Both the position numbers and the translations under genes were made by a program. Below, piece by piece: positions 1 through 6,978 of a DNA stretch of 11,265 bases (position 1 is the stretch's first letter; the number at the start of each line of letters is the position of its first letter). The notes under the pieces were generated by a model that had not been told where the DNA came from, made no database searches, and saw nothing but the letters and a program-made list of their open reading frames with translations. The stretch spans positions 1,254,121-1,265,385 of the forward strand of contig NW_008705564.1 of assembly GCF_000186865.1 (NCBI RefSeq), given 5' to 3'. Source of the stretch: Aureococcus anophagefferens (taxonomy: Eukaryota > Sar > Pelagophyceae > Pelagomonadales > Pelagomonadaceae).

Positions 1-120
1 CCGGCTCCCCGAGTGCTCCGGGAGCGCTCCCGCGGAGCGCTCCGGGAGCGCTCCGGCTAGTTTGAGTGCTCCCGGAGTGCTCGCGGGGCGGAGCGCTCTG
101 GGAGCGCTCCGGCCTCGGAG
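1..120. repeat. Cluster of GGAGCGCTCC palindromes and variants
   Basis: The perfect 10-bp palindrome GGAGCGCTCC occurs at 21-30, 34-43, 45-54 and 101-110, with a near copy at 90-99 (GGAGCGCTCT) and GAGTGCTCC/GAGTGCTCG variants around 11, 65 and 75. The frame used by the downstream exon has a TGA at 63-65 and no ATG, so this stretch is probably intronic (or promoter) rather than coding. It could fold into several alternative hairpins. It does not share termini or core with the introner elements elsewhere in the window. Whether it continues upstream cannot be seen. Confidence 0.7.
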
Positions 121-404
121 TCCCGCCGTTCAAGGACGCCGAGGGCAAATTCGACCACACGCAACACTGCTACGTGTGCAAGCGCTACGTCCGCGACCAG
201 GGCGGCTTCACCTTCGTCGAGCACGACAAGGCGGTCGGCGAGAACGGCCTCGTGTCGTCGCGCCTGACCAACTGCTGCATGACGTGCAACAGCGCGTGGG
301 TCGCGGAGTTCGACCGGCTGAGCCGCGTCTACAAGCTCAACTTCAAGGAGAAGTGCGCCTTCGCGCGCAAGTACGCGGCCGTCGCGAAGCGCCACTTCCA
401 CTAA
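121..404 (+). CDS. 3' exon of a small two-CxxC (putative zinc-binding) protein, 5' partial
   Basis: This is the last exon of a gene that begins upstream of the window. The open frame ends at a TAA at 402-404. It has no in-frame ATG before a Cys-Cys-Met, and a TGA at 63-65 blocks extension, so an intron acceptor must lie near the start. The best guess is the AG at 119-120. The peptide contains CYVC, followed about 33 residues later by CCMTC, then a Lys/Arg/Phe-rich tail ending in HFH. Two CxxC pairs this far apart suit a zinc ribbon or treble-clef fold, but I do not recognise the family, so that is inference. The composition (nearly all G/C third positions) supports real coding. The neighbour at 561-1723 converges on it, leaving about 156 bp for both 3' ends. 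The exact exon start is uncertain. Confidence 0.6.
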
Positions 405-560
405 AGCCGGGATATTATGGCGGCTCCACGTCGAGGATCCGGCCGCAGCAGCTCGGCGACGACGTCGTCGTCGACCCCGGGCCGCCCACGCAGCTGCTTG
501 TCGCCGTCCACAATCGATGCTCGCGCGTCGTAGTAAGCTTCTATGTACACGCGCCGCGCC

Positions 561-1723
561 CTAGAGGGAAAAGCTCTGCTTGAGGCTGAACTTGGGCTTC
601 GACGACAGGTCCACGGGCAGCGACACCGAGGGCACGAGCGTCCCCGCGAAGGGGATCTTCGCGAGGACCGTGAGCGTCTTGTCGAGGAGGGCGGCCGTCG
701 CGGCGACGCCGTGGGGGAGGCCCTTCTTCTCGACCTCCCACTTCGTCGACGCGCCGTCGGAGCCGAGGAGCGGCGTGATGCCTGCGGGCGCGCGCGTTCG
801 CGTCCCGGCGCGCGCGCTCGCGCCCCGGCGTCCGCGCGCCGGCCGCGTAAACGATCGATTCGCACGAGCGATTTCGGCGGCGCGGCTCGAGGGAGTGGGT
901 GCGATCGAGCCCGCGTCTCCATTCCCGCCTTCGCCTCCGGACGCGGCGCGGCGCCGAGGCTCGTCGATCCGTCGAGGTCGAAGTGGAACTTGAGCTTGGG
1001 CCGCGTCTTGGGCTTGAGCGTCGCGGCGACGTTGGCGCGGTTCCCGTTGAGGGGCGCGTCGACGTCGAGGCGCAGGCCCTCGACGCCCTCGGTCCGCGGC
1101 TCCCAGGAGGGCCTGGGCGGGAAAAGGGTGCGAAATTCCCGACTTCAAAGGCTCCTCTCTCGGCCGTATTCCGCTCGTTTCGGCTGATTTTCGGACGAGC
1201 GATCATCCCTCGGAGCGGTCTCGAAGCGTGGATGCTTTTTCCGGAATGCGCGCGCGCGGAAAAAATCACGTTGAAGCGACGTGGAATCACCCCGTTCCCG
1301 CCCCGACGACGACGAGAGCACGACGGACGTCGCGGGCACGGTCACGGGCATGAGTTCGAGCAGCTTGGGCGTCGGCGCCTTGGAGTCGACGGTGAGGGCC
1401 GCGTAGTCGCCGTCCTTGAGGTCGCCGACGGTCGCGGTGACGAGCGCCTTGGGCGCCTTGCTCACGGGATCGCTCAGCGAGAGCCTCGCCTTGAGGCCGG
1501 GCCGCTTCGCGGTCACGTGCAGCGCCTTGGGCGCGAAGGCCGAGTCGGCGAGGTCGTAGGTGCCGCCGAGGGTCACCTTGCCCGCGAAAAGGTCCCAGTC
1601 CTTGTCCACGACGGGGTTCAGGCCCAGGGGCAACCCGCTGGCGCCCGTCTGCACGGACACCTTGGCCTTGCCGGCGGACGCGCCCGTCATGGAAAACACG
1701 AGCGCGGCGGCGAAGCGCTGCAT
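561..1723 (-). CDS. Secreted or envelope strand-rich protein of unknown function, three exons
   Basis: I read exons 1314-1723, 943-1112 and 561-781 on the minus strand. The phases agree (410, 170 and 221 nt; 267 codons including the stop), giving 266 residues. The start MQRFAAALVFSMTG gives a hydrophobic signal peptide ending near ASA at about residue 17. The mature part has many short alternating polar/hydrophobic stretches (for example KAKVSVQTG, GKVTLGGTYDL, LKARLSLSDP, KPKLKFHFDLDG-like, KPKFSLKQSFSL at the C terminus). This suggests a beta-rich, possibly barrel-like envelope protein; that is inference, and no named family is recognised. Intron 1 (1113-1313) is an introner element. Intron 2 (782-942) is ordinary or heavily decayed, and its donor is the only GT in the right phase nearby. 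The gene is divergent from the UPF0126 gene and probably shares a promoter region with it. Confidence 0.65.
782..942 (-). other. Second intron of the strand-rich protein gene
   Basis: The region is needed to link the frame ending in DGSTSLGAAP to the frame beginning ITPLLGSDG. On the minus strand it runs from a GT at 942-941 to an AG at 783-782 (CGCCCGCAG), 161 nt, phase 1. The two ends do not form a convincing inverted repeat, and the 8 bases after the donor (GTCCGGAG) do not match the 8 after the acceptor (GCATCACG). It is therefore either an ordinary intron or an introner decayed beyond recognition. The 3' half is an almost pure GC run with GGACGC repeats. Confidence 0.5.
1113..1305 (-). 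mobile_element. Introner element, first TIR type (intron 1 of the strand-rich protein gene)
   Basis: This is a 193-bp non-autonomous, transposon-like element. Read with the host gene, its 5' end is CGGGGCGGGAACGGGGTG and its 3' end is the reverse complement of CTGGGCGGGAAAAGGGTG, an 18-bp inverted repeat with three mismatches. The 8 bases before it (GTCGTCGT, on plus 1306-1313) provide the GT donor. The last two bases of the element are the AG acceptor, giving a 201-nt intron. The 8 bases after it (GCCCTCCT) match the expected duplication at only 5 of 8 positions, so this duplication has decayed. The body is closely similar along its whole length to the copy at 2573-2765, including the conserved core at 1178-1198 and the TTCCGGAA motif. 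It encodes no protein. It lies in the same orientation as transcription. Confidence 0.88.
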
Positions 1724-2055
1724 CGTGCGTTGCTGCTCGTGCGTGCGAGCTGGGTCGCGAGCCGGGCGGCGCGCTCGATCTTCCAGTTGCGGCGCGAGTG
1801 GCGGCGCGTCGCGGCAAGTGCTTCTCGGCGGTAACATGTGCAACATGCAAAAGGCAACGTGACGGGCATCTTGGCTTCTCTGTGCGCGCCGCGCTTTCAC
1901 GACGCTAATTTTTGACACGGTTTTGGCTGTGTCATCGTTATCGCCGCCGCTGCCGCGCGCGCGCGCGCGTCCAGGGTCGTCGTCGTCGCCGCTTTCCGGC
2001 CGCGCGGGACCGATTGATGCCGCGGTGACGACGCAGCCCCACTCAACGCGCAAAC
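1724..2055. promoter_or_regulatory. Shared upstream region of two divergent genes
   Basis: These 332 bp separate the ATGs of the minus-strand strand-rich protein gene and the plus-strand UPF0126 gene, so both promoters must lie here unless they are inside genes. No ORF with convincing coding character is present. A dyad TGACAC (1913-1918) / GTGTCA (1929-1934) lies inside an AT-richer patch (about 1905-1940), the most AT-rich part of the region and a plausible factor-binding site. A CG dinucleotide run is at about 1957-1968. No TATA box is evident. The assignment rests on position and composition only. Confidence 0.4.
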
Positions 2056-3075
2056 ATGGACGTGAACCTGGAGCAGCTCAACGACGCGTCGCCCGGCCTC
2101 ACGGTGGCGAGCGCGGCGCTGGCCGCCGCGGCGGACGCGCACGCGGCCATGGCGCCCCTGGAGCTCGCGGGCCACGTCGCCGTCGCGGTCTGGGCCTTCG
2201 GCGCGACGATCGCCGCGGGCCGCGCGCAGATGGACGCCGTGGGCAGCCTCGTGACGGCCTTCTTCGCGACGCTGGGCGGGTCGACGCTGCGCGACGTCAT
2301 CCTCATGCGGCGCGTCTTCTGGGTCGAGGACTCGTCCTACCTCGCGACGCTCGTCGCGACGAGTTTGGCGACGTTCTACCTGTACCCGTGGCTCGCGCGC
2401 CGCGCGCGCCTCGAGGAGCGCACGCGCGCGCGGGCCCAGCTCCTGCTCGAGGTGCCCGACGCCATCGGCATGGCCTTCTACAGCGTCTACGGCGCCTACG
2501 TGACGCTCCACTGCTGCGACGAGGCGAACGGGCCCCTCGTCGCCGTGCTCATGGGGCTCTGCACGTCGACGTCGGGGCAGGACAAGGGTGATTCAACGTC
2601 GCTTCAACGTGATCGTGCCGCGCGCGCGCGCGTTCCGGAAACAGCACCCACGCGTCGAGAGCGCTCCGAGGGATGATCGCTCGTCCCAAAATCAGCCGAA
2701 ACGAGCGGAAACGGCCGAGATCGGAGCCTTTGAAGTTGGGCATGTCGCACCCTTTTCCTGCCCAGGTCGACGTACGGCGGCCTCGTCGCCGACCCGCTCT
2801 GCGGGCGGCCCATCCGCATCCTCCAGGCCGGGGAGACGCTCGTGGCGCTGCCGGCGCTCCTCGGCGCGTCCGTCTACGCGGCCTGGGACGCGGTCCACCC
2901 GGGCGGCGACGCCGCGGCCGGCATGTACGTCGCGGCGACGCTGGCCTTCGTGCTGCGCATGGCCGCGGTCTGCTACGACCTCAAGCTGCCCGTCTGGCGC
3001 GCGCGCAAGGAGGCCGCGGACCGCAAGGAGCACCGCTCGGACGCGTTCTTCGAGCACGCGCGGAGCCTCGTCTAA
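2056..3075 (+). CDS. UPF0126/TRIC-like multi-pass membrane protein, two exons
   Basis: Exons 2056-2564 and 2766-3075 join in phase to give 272 residues. After a 35-residue leader come alternating hydrophobic helices (about 38-55, 62-74, 93-112, 134-151, 159-176, 194-211 and 222-240), about seven in all, as expected for the two-repeat UPF0126 fold. Bacterial members resemble YicG/YadS and are related to trimeric intracellular cation (TRIC) channels. The first repeat has the family signature GGSTLRDVIL (residues 74-83). The second repeat keeps only a degenerate form, TYGGLVADPL (172-181). The likely role is cation or small-solute movement across an organelle membrane; the substrate is not predictable. 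The splice junction falls in codon 170, just before the second signature, and only splicing recreates the Tyr-Gly-Gly. The ATG has A at -3. Its 3' end is 31 bp from that of the converging carrier gene. Confidence 0.85.
2573..2765 (+). mobile_element. Introner element, first TIR type (intron of the UPF0126-like gene)
   Basis: This 193-bp element is flanked by a perfect 8-bp direct repeat GTCGACGT at 2565-2572 and 2766-2773. Its ends form an 18-bp inverted repeat with two mismatches (CGGGGCAGGACAAGGGTG and CTGGGCAGGAAAAGGGTG). The spliced intron is 2565-2765 (201 nt). The donor GT is the first two bases of the left duplication and the acceptor AG is the last two bases of the element, so removal restores the uninterrupted coding sequence exactly. 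Read through, it introduces a stop at 2674-2676. The conserved core is at 2681-2701. The body is nearly the same as the copy at 1113-1305 and of identical length. There is no coding capacity, so movement would need transposase supplied from elsewhere. Confidence 0.95.
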
Positions 3076-3106
3076 GGAAGGCGCCAATTCGCAACATTTG
3101 GGAAGA

Positions 3107-4006
3107 TTACACCTTCTCCTTGGGCTTGGGCTCCATGCGGTCCATCATGGACTTCCAGATGACGGAGAAGAGCACGGAGCTGAGGCCGTTGCAGAGGATC
3201 TTCGCCGCGAGGCCGCGCCAGAGGAGGCCCGCGACGCCGTCGCGGTTGAGGATGAAGGTCGCGGCCTCGACGTAGGTCACGGGCACGTCCGACGTCTGCA
3301 CGAACGTCTTGACGACGCGCGTCGAGTTGGACACGAAGTCGCTCACGACGCTCGAGCAGAAGCCGATGAACGCGCGGCGCGCGAGCGTGCGCACGCGGCC
3401 CGCCGTCGGCGGCACGGTCGACTCGAGCCAGTTGTTCGTCGCGAACCAGGGGTAGTGGCCGAGGAACGTCGCGACCGTCGCCCCGAGCGCGCCGTTCCAC
3501 AGCTGGAGCACGCCGCCGCGCCGCACGCGCTCGCCCAGCAGGCCCAGGCCCCGGGCGCCCTCGACCTGCATCATCGTCTTCGCCGTGTCCAGGGGCGTGA
3601 TGACGACGCGCCAGCCCGCCGCCGCCGCCGACGAGAACGCGGTCTGCACCAGCACGGGCATTTTGCTTCCTTCGAGCAGCGCGAGCATGCCCGCGTTCGC
3701 GGCCGTGTCGCCGAAGCGGCTCAGCGGGCCCTGGAGCAGCGCCATGGACATGCCGCTGTAGAAGCGCGCCACGCCGCCCTCGGCGTAGAGCAGCCGCATG
3801 ACGGCTATCAGCGACCCGCCGTGGCGCATCTGGTAGTTGACGGTCGTCCGCAGCCACATGAGCAGGACGACCTGGAGCACCATGGCCACGGCGCCGGGGA
3901 TGCCGCCGCCGACGGCCTTCTTCAGCGCGCCGCCGAGCATGGTGCGGGGGGGCGAGCGCGCAGGCGTGAGGCGCCGAGCGGCGAGCGGGGCGATCCCTGA
4001 GGCCAT
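3107..4006 (-). CDS. Mitochondrial carrier (SLC25) family protein
   Basis: This is an intronless ORF of 299 residues, the usual carrier length, starting at the ATG at 4006. It has three roughly 100-residue repeats. The middle repeat carries the full carrier signature PLDTAKTMMQ (P138, D140, K143). The first (MWLRTTVNYQ, from 50) and third (STRVVKTFVQ, from 228) have lost the Pro and the acidic residue. Each repeat keeps an aromatic-x-Gly second-helix element, for example RFYSGMSMALLQ at 81 and LLWRGLAAKIL at 261. The expected site is the inner mitochondrial membrane, exchanging metabolites between cytosol and matrix; the substrate cannot be assigned. Loss of the salt-bridge residues in two repeats is unusual and may mark a divergent subfamily. 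The start lies only 38 bp from the end of the same-strand glycosidase gene. Confidence 0.9.
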   Translation of the reverse strand: MASGIAPLAARRLTPARSPPRTMLGGALKKAVGGGIPGAVAMVLQVVLLMWLRTTVNYQMRHGGSLIAVMRLLYAEGGVARFYSGMSMALLQGPLSRFGDTAANAGMLALLEGSKMPVLVQTAFSSAAAAGWRVVITPLDTAKTMMQVEGARGLGLLGERVRRGGVLQLWNGALGATVATFLGHYPWFATNNWLESTVPPTAGRVRTLARRAFIGFCSSVVSDFVSNSTRVVKTFVQTSDVPVTYVEAATFILNRDGVAGLLWRGLAAKILCNGLSSVLFSVIWKSMMDRMEPKPKEKV

Positions 4007-4044
4007 CAAGTTGCATCATCATTGCAGCGTTGTTGAACCACTCC

Positions 4045-5758
4045 TTACGCGCCGGCGGGCGCCCGCTCCCAGGGCGGGAGCGTCATGGCGCGGGCGGACT
4101 CGACGCGGACGCGGCGCGCGGCGCATGCGGTCCGCGCCACGGCGCCGGTCATGGCCGCGCCGCCCTTGGTCCGCCAGGGCGCGCTCTCGATGACGAGGAA
4201 CACGTCGCCGACGTAGAGCTCGACCATGGACGCGCGGACGAGCAGCCGGAAGGTCGTCGGGAGCTCCCCGAGGCCGCGGTCGACAGCGTCGTAGGGCGCG
4301 AAGGCGTTCGCCCGGTCGACGCGGCCCGTGACGCCGCGGCCGCGGCCGTCGACCTGTGTGGAAATCAAATCTTCAACTCGACTTCAATGTGGGCGCATGC
4401 GACCGATTCGACGCGACGCTTTCTACTGTGCTTCGAGAACTCGCCGAGAGCAATCGATCCGTCCAAAAATCAGCCGAATCGACTTCGATTTGACCGATAG
4501 AGAGGTTTGAAGTTTTGCTGGACCACCCATTCCACTGGTTGATTTCCACACAGCCGTCGACGAGGACGACGAGCGAAGACCCGTCCGTGAGGGCGAACTC
4601 GAAGCCCGGGAGGCAGGCGGCGTAGGCGCCGCTCGCGTTCGCGGGCGCGCGCGCGCCCCGGAGGTCCACGCGGCCCCCGAGGACGACGCCGACCGCGAGG
4701 TCGAGCGGCGCGTTTTCCCAGCGGTCGACGCGCGCGCCGGCGAGGGCGTCGTTGCCGGGCCACCACTTGAGGCGCAGCGCGCCGTCGGCGTCGACCTCCG
4801 CGGCCTTGTAGGGCGCGAGGAAGTGGTTCGGGTGGTGGAAGGCCTGGTGCGAGACGAGGACCGCCCCGTCGCAGCCGTCGAAGAAGCGCGTGAAGTAGCC
4901 CGCGCCGGAGAGGACGCGGAAGTTGCGCGGCGCCGCGCGGAACGGGCCCGCCGGCGCGTCGGCGACGAGCGCGCGCATCTCCCAGCCGGCGCCGCCGAGC
5001 GCGAAAAAGCGGCCGCCGAACTTCGCGACGCCGCCGATCTCGAGGTCGCCGAGCTCGGCCGCCGCCCCGACGACCGCCGGCGGCGGCAGCGCGCGCCAGC
5101 GGAGGCCGTCGGACGTCGCGCCCATGCCGAAGGCCGCGGCGCCGTCGAGCGGCGACGCCGTCCAGTAGCCGTAGACCTCGCCGGGTTCCGCGCCGGCGAC
5201 GAAGCCCGTGAGCGTGTCCCAGCGCACCGTTTTGGCCGCCGCCGTCGGCGCGTCGCGGTAGTAGCGCCCGTCGGGCGAAAAGAGGAGCGGCGCGCCGCCG
5301 TCGTCGAGCACCTGCGTCCAGGTCTCGAGGTCGTCGGACTCGGCGAAGCTGATGGTCTGCGCGAGCTCGCCCTTGTCGTTGTTCCGGCAGACGGAGTAGT
5401 TGATGCTGAACTTCTTGCGGTTCGAACGCTCGTCCGACCCGGGCCGCGCGAAGACGGAGCTCGTGCCCTCGGAGCAGCGCCACTCGCCGCCGCAGAGCCC
5501 CGGAAGCGGCGGCATGCGCCACGCCGCGCCGCGATCCTCGAAGTGCGCGCCGTCGGCGCTCACGGCGTGCGCGGCGCCGTCGGAGCCCGTCCCGAGGCCG
5601 AACGACGGCGCGCTCACGTTCGCCAGGAAGAAGGCGTGGTACGTGCCGTTTTCGCAGATGGCCCACGTGTCCCATTGGCTACTGACCTTGTGGGATTGAA
5701 ACAGCAGACCGAGGGCGCCGGGGGCGGCGGACGCCAGCAGGAAGACGAGCCTCTGCAT
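4045..5758 (-). CDS. Secreted GH32-like beta-fructosidase-type glycosidase, two exons
   Basis: Exons 4562-5758 and 4045-4353 join in phase 0 to give 501 residues. MQRLVFLLASAAPGALG is a signal peptide, so the protein should be secreted or vacuolar. The body reads as a five-bladed beta-propeller of the GH32/GH43/GH68 type, with repeated F/W-x-G-x blade motifs. Candidate acidic triad residues are D30 in SQWDTW (nucleophile position), D169 in YYRDAP (the RDP-like motif) and E240 in GDLEIGG (acid/base position). The C terminus contains TFRLLVRASMVELYVGD, which resembles the GH32 beta-sandwich segment (usual form LRVLVDRSxVEVFxND). Expected chemistry is hydrolysis of fructans or sucrose-like sugars; a GH43-type arabinan/xylan activity is the main alternative. 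The intron, an introner, interrupts the start of the C-terminal domain. The unspliced frame would run on through the element to a false C terminus. The gene is divergent from the plastid protein gene. Confidence 0.8.
4354..4553 (+). mobile_element. Introner element, second TIR type, inserted antisense to its host gene
   Basis: This 200-bp element has a perfect 15-bp terminal inverted repeat (CTGTGTGGAAATCAA) and a perfect 8-bp target duplication, CCGTCGAC on plus at 4346-4353 and 4554-4561 (GTCGACGG on the coding strand). On the minus strand the intron is 4561 to 4354, 208 nt. Its GT donor is the start of the duplication and its AG acceptor is the element terminus, so splicing restores the original codons (Leu-Val-Asp-Gly). 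The conserved core (4459-4481) reads on the plus strand, opposite to transcription, unlike the copies in the other three genes. The intact ends and exact duplication suggest the youngest insertion in the window. Confidence 0.96.
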
Positions 5759-6029
5759 GGCGCTACGAGAAGCGGTCAACTTAGGTGCAGCCCGAGAGAA
5801 GCGCTGCTTGTTCTAGAAGCGGGTCAGCCAGACGCTCGTTCTAGAAGCGCTACTTGTTCTAGAGGCAGTCAACAGAGGTGCAGCCCGAGAGAAGGCGCTG
5901 GACATTACGCCTCTAAGCCGGTCCCGAGGTTCAACATTAACCATACCCGCCCAGTCTGACGCGTCTCCCCAGCTCTTGATCAGCCCTCGGCACCGACTCA
6001 GCTCTCGTCCCCGTCTCACTGCTTCCGCC
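5759..6029. promoter_or_regulatory. Bidirectional upstream region with TTCTAGAA repeats and a 93-bp-spaced duplication
   Basis: These 271 bp lie between the ATGs of the glycosidase gene (minus) and the plastid protein gene (plus). A roughly 32-bp segment beginning GTCAAC (GTGCAGCCCGAGAGAAG inside it) occurs at 5775-5806 and again at 5868-5900. Between the copies, a unit of about 20 bp ending in TTCTAGAAGC recurs at 5801-5821, 5831-5848 and 5847-5866, giving TTCTAGAA at 5811-5818 and 5839-5846 and TTCTAGAG at 5857-5864. TTCTAGAA equals the nTTCnnGAAn unit of eukaryotic heat-shock elements, but spacing between units is 28 and 18 bp rather than contiguous. A pyrimidine-rich TCTCACT just before the 6030 ATG could be an initiator. 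The function is inferred. Confidence 0.5.
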
Positions 6030-6809
6030 ATGCGGTCCCACCAGCTTCTCGTCGCCGTCGCGGCCCTCGTCCCCGCGGCCCTGTCGTGGCAGCCGTCGAC
6101 GCGCCTGTCGGGCGTGCCGAGCGCTCTGTCGACGCGGAGCGCCCGCACGTCCCTGCGCATGAGCGACGTCGACACGGAGGAGGCGGAGATCATGGCCGAC
6201 GCGGAGAAGATCGCCAAGACGAAGCGGTCGAACATGTTCAACGAGAACGGCGTCGCCTACGCGCCCTGGATGGTCAACCAGGTCGACGAGGACGCCGTCA
6301 ACATCGCGCGCGCGATGCGCAAGGACAAGAAGCGCGTCGAGCGCCTGGCCATGCTCGAGAAGCAGGGCACGGTGAACATCCTCGACGCGGCGACGTCCGA
6401 GCTCTCCGGCATCGGCCTCAAGGCCAAGTGCGTCGACGACGGCGAGGTCGAGCTGCTCTGGGGCACGAACGACGAGGAGGACAACAAGGGCTTCGTCGTC
6501 GAGAAGAAGCTCGTGGGCCGCTCCGAGTGGGAGGAGGTCGCGTCCTACAGCTCCTGGAGCCCGCTCAAGAGCAAGGGCACGCTCGGCGGCGCCTACAGCT
6601 ACGTCGACGTCACCGCGGAGGAGGGCGAGTGGCTCTACCGCGTCGTCGCGGAGCAGGTCGACAACACGCGGGCAATCACGTGCCAGGTCGGCATCTCCGT
6701 CGAGTCCGCCGGCCAGGCCCTCCAGACCAAGATCATCGTCGGCGCCGCCGCCGTGCTCGGCGTCGGCTTCCTCGCCGCGGGCGCGCTCCTCGACCCGATC
6801 CGCGGGTGA
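6030..6809 (+). CDS. Plastid-targeted FnIII-like protein with C-terminal membrane anchor
   Basis: This is an intronless gene for 259 residues. MRSHQLLVAVAALVPAALS is a signal peptide. The following WQPSTRLSGVPSALSTRSARTSLRM is Ser/Thr/Arg-rich with an aromatic residue at the predicted cleavage point, which is the bipartite signal used to cross complex (secondary) plastid membranes. A charged helical segment (about 46-112, with KRSNMFNENGVAYAPWMVNQ in the middle) precedes a fibronectin-III-like fold at about 128-226 (EVELLWG, GFVVEKK, YSYVDV, WLYRVVAEQ). One hydrophobic helix at 234-254 (KIIVGAAAVLGVGFLAAGAL) ends in DPIRG. I infer a thylakoid or envelope protein with its FnIII domain on one face. 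No named family is recognised. The ATG at 6030 was chosen because the signal peptide starts there. Confidence 0.8.
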   Translation: MRSHQLLVAVAALVPAALSWQPSTRLSGVPSALSTRSARTSLRMSDVDTEEAEIMADAEKIAKTKRSNMFNENGVAYAPWMVNQVDEDAVNIARAMRKDKKRVERLAMLEKQGTVNILDAATSELSGIGLKAKCVDDGEVELLWGTNDEEDNKGFVVEKKLVGRSEWEEVASYSSWSPLKSKGTLGGAYSYVDVTAEEGEWLYRVVAEQVDNTRAITCQVGISVESAGQALQTKIIVGAAAVLGVGFLAAGALLDPIRG

Positions 6810-6943
6810 GGCGCGGCGGACCGGCGGGGCGCGCTCGGCGGGGGCGGTCGTAAGCCAGTCCCGCGACGCGACCCGCGTCGGCGCGTCGTCCGGCCCCGGG
6901 GCGCGCCGGCGCCGGTTGGGGAGCGGGGCAACGATCGTGCACG

Positions 6944-6964
6944 ATGGAGGCTGCCCCAGCCTGA
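6944..6964 (+). other. Possible six-codon upstream ORF
   Basis: An ATG at 6944 opens MEAAPA and stops at a TGA, 14 bp before the ATG (6979) of the RelA/SpoT-TPR gene and out of frame with it. If it is within the transcript leader it could reduce initiation at the main ATG. The 169-bp gap it sits in (6810-6978) shows no other feature. The transcription start is unknown, so this is weak. Confidence 0.2.
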
Positions 6965-6978
6965 AACACCGCGGCCAC

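Noticed and set aside
2588..4000. A 470-codon plus-strand open frame
   Set aside because: It is Arg/Ala/His-rich, begins inside an introner, and lies opposite the well-supported carrier gene and across the UPF0126 exon. It is a GC-rich shadow frame.
4373..4561. Read-through C terminus of the glycosidase frame into the introner
   Set aside because: The exact duplication, the perfect TIR and a GH32-like segment after the element show that this part is intron.
5775..5900. CRISPR-like spaced repeats
   Set aside because: Only two or three imperfect, unevenly spaced units in a eukaryotic intergenic region, with no cas genes.
4823..5959. A 378-codon plus-strand open frame opposite the glycosidase
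   Set aside because: Its composition (Arg/Ala/Glu) is that of the complement of a high-GC3 gene, with no domain and no signal; the minus-strand protein has clear motifs.
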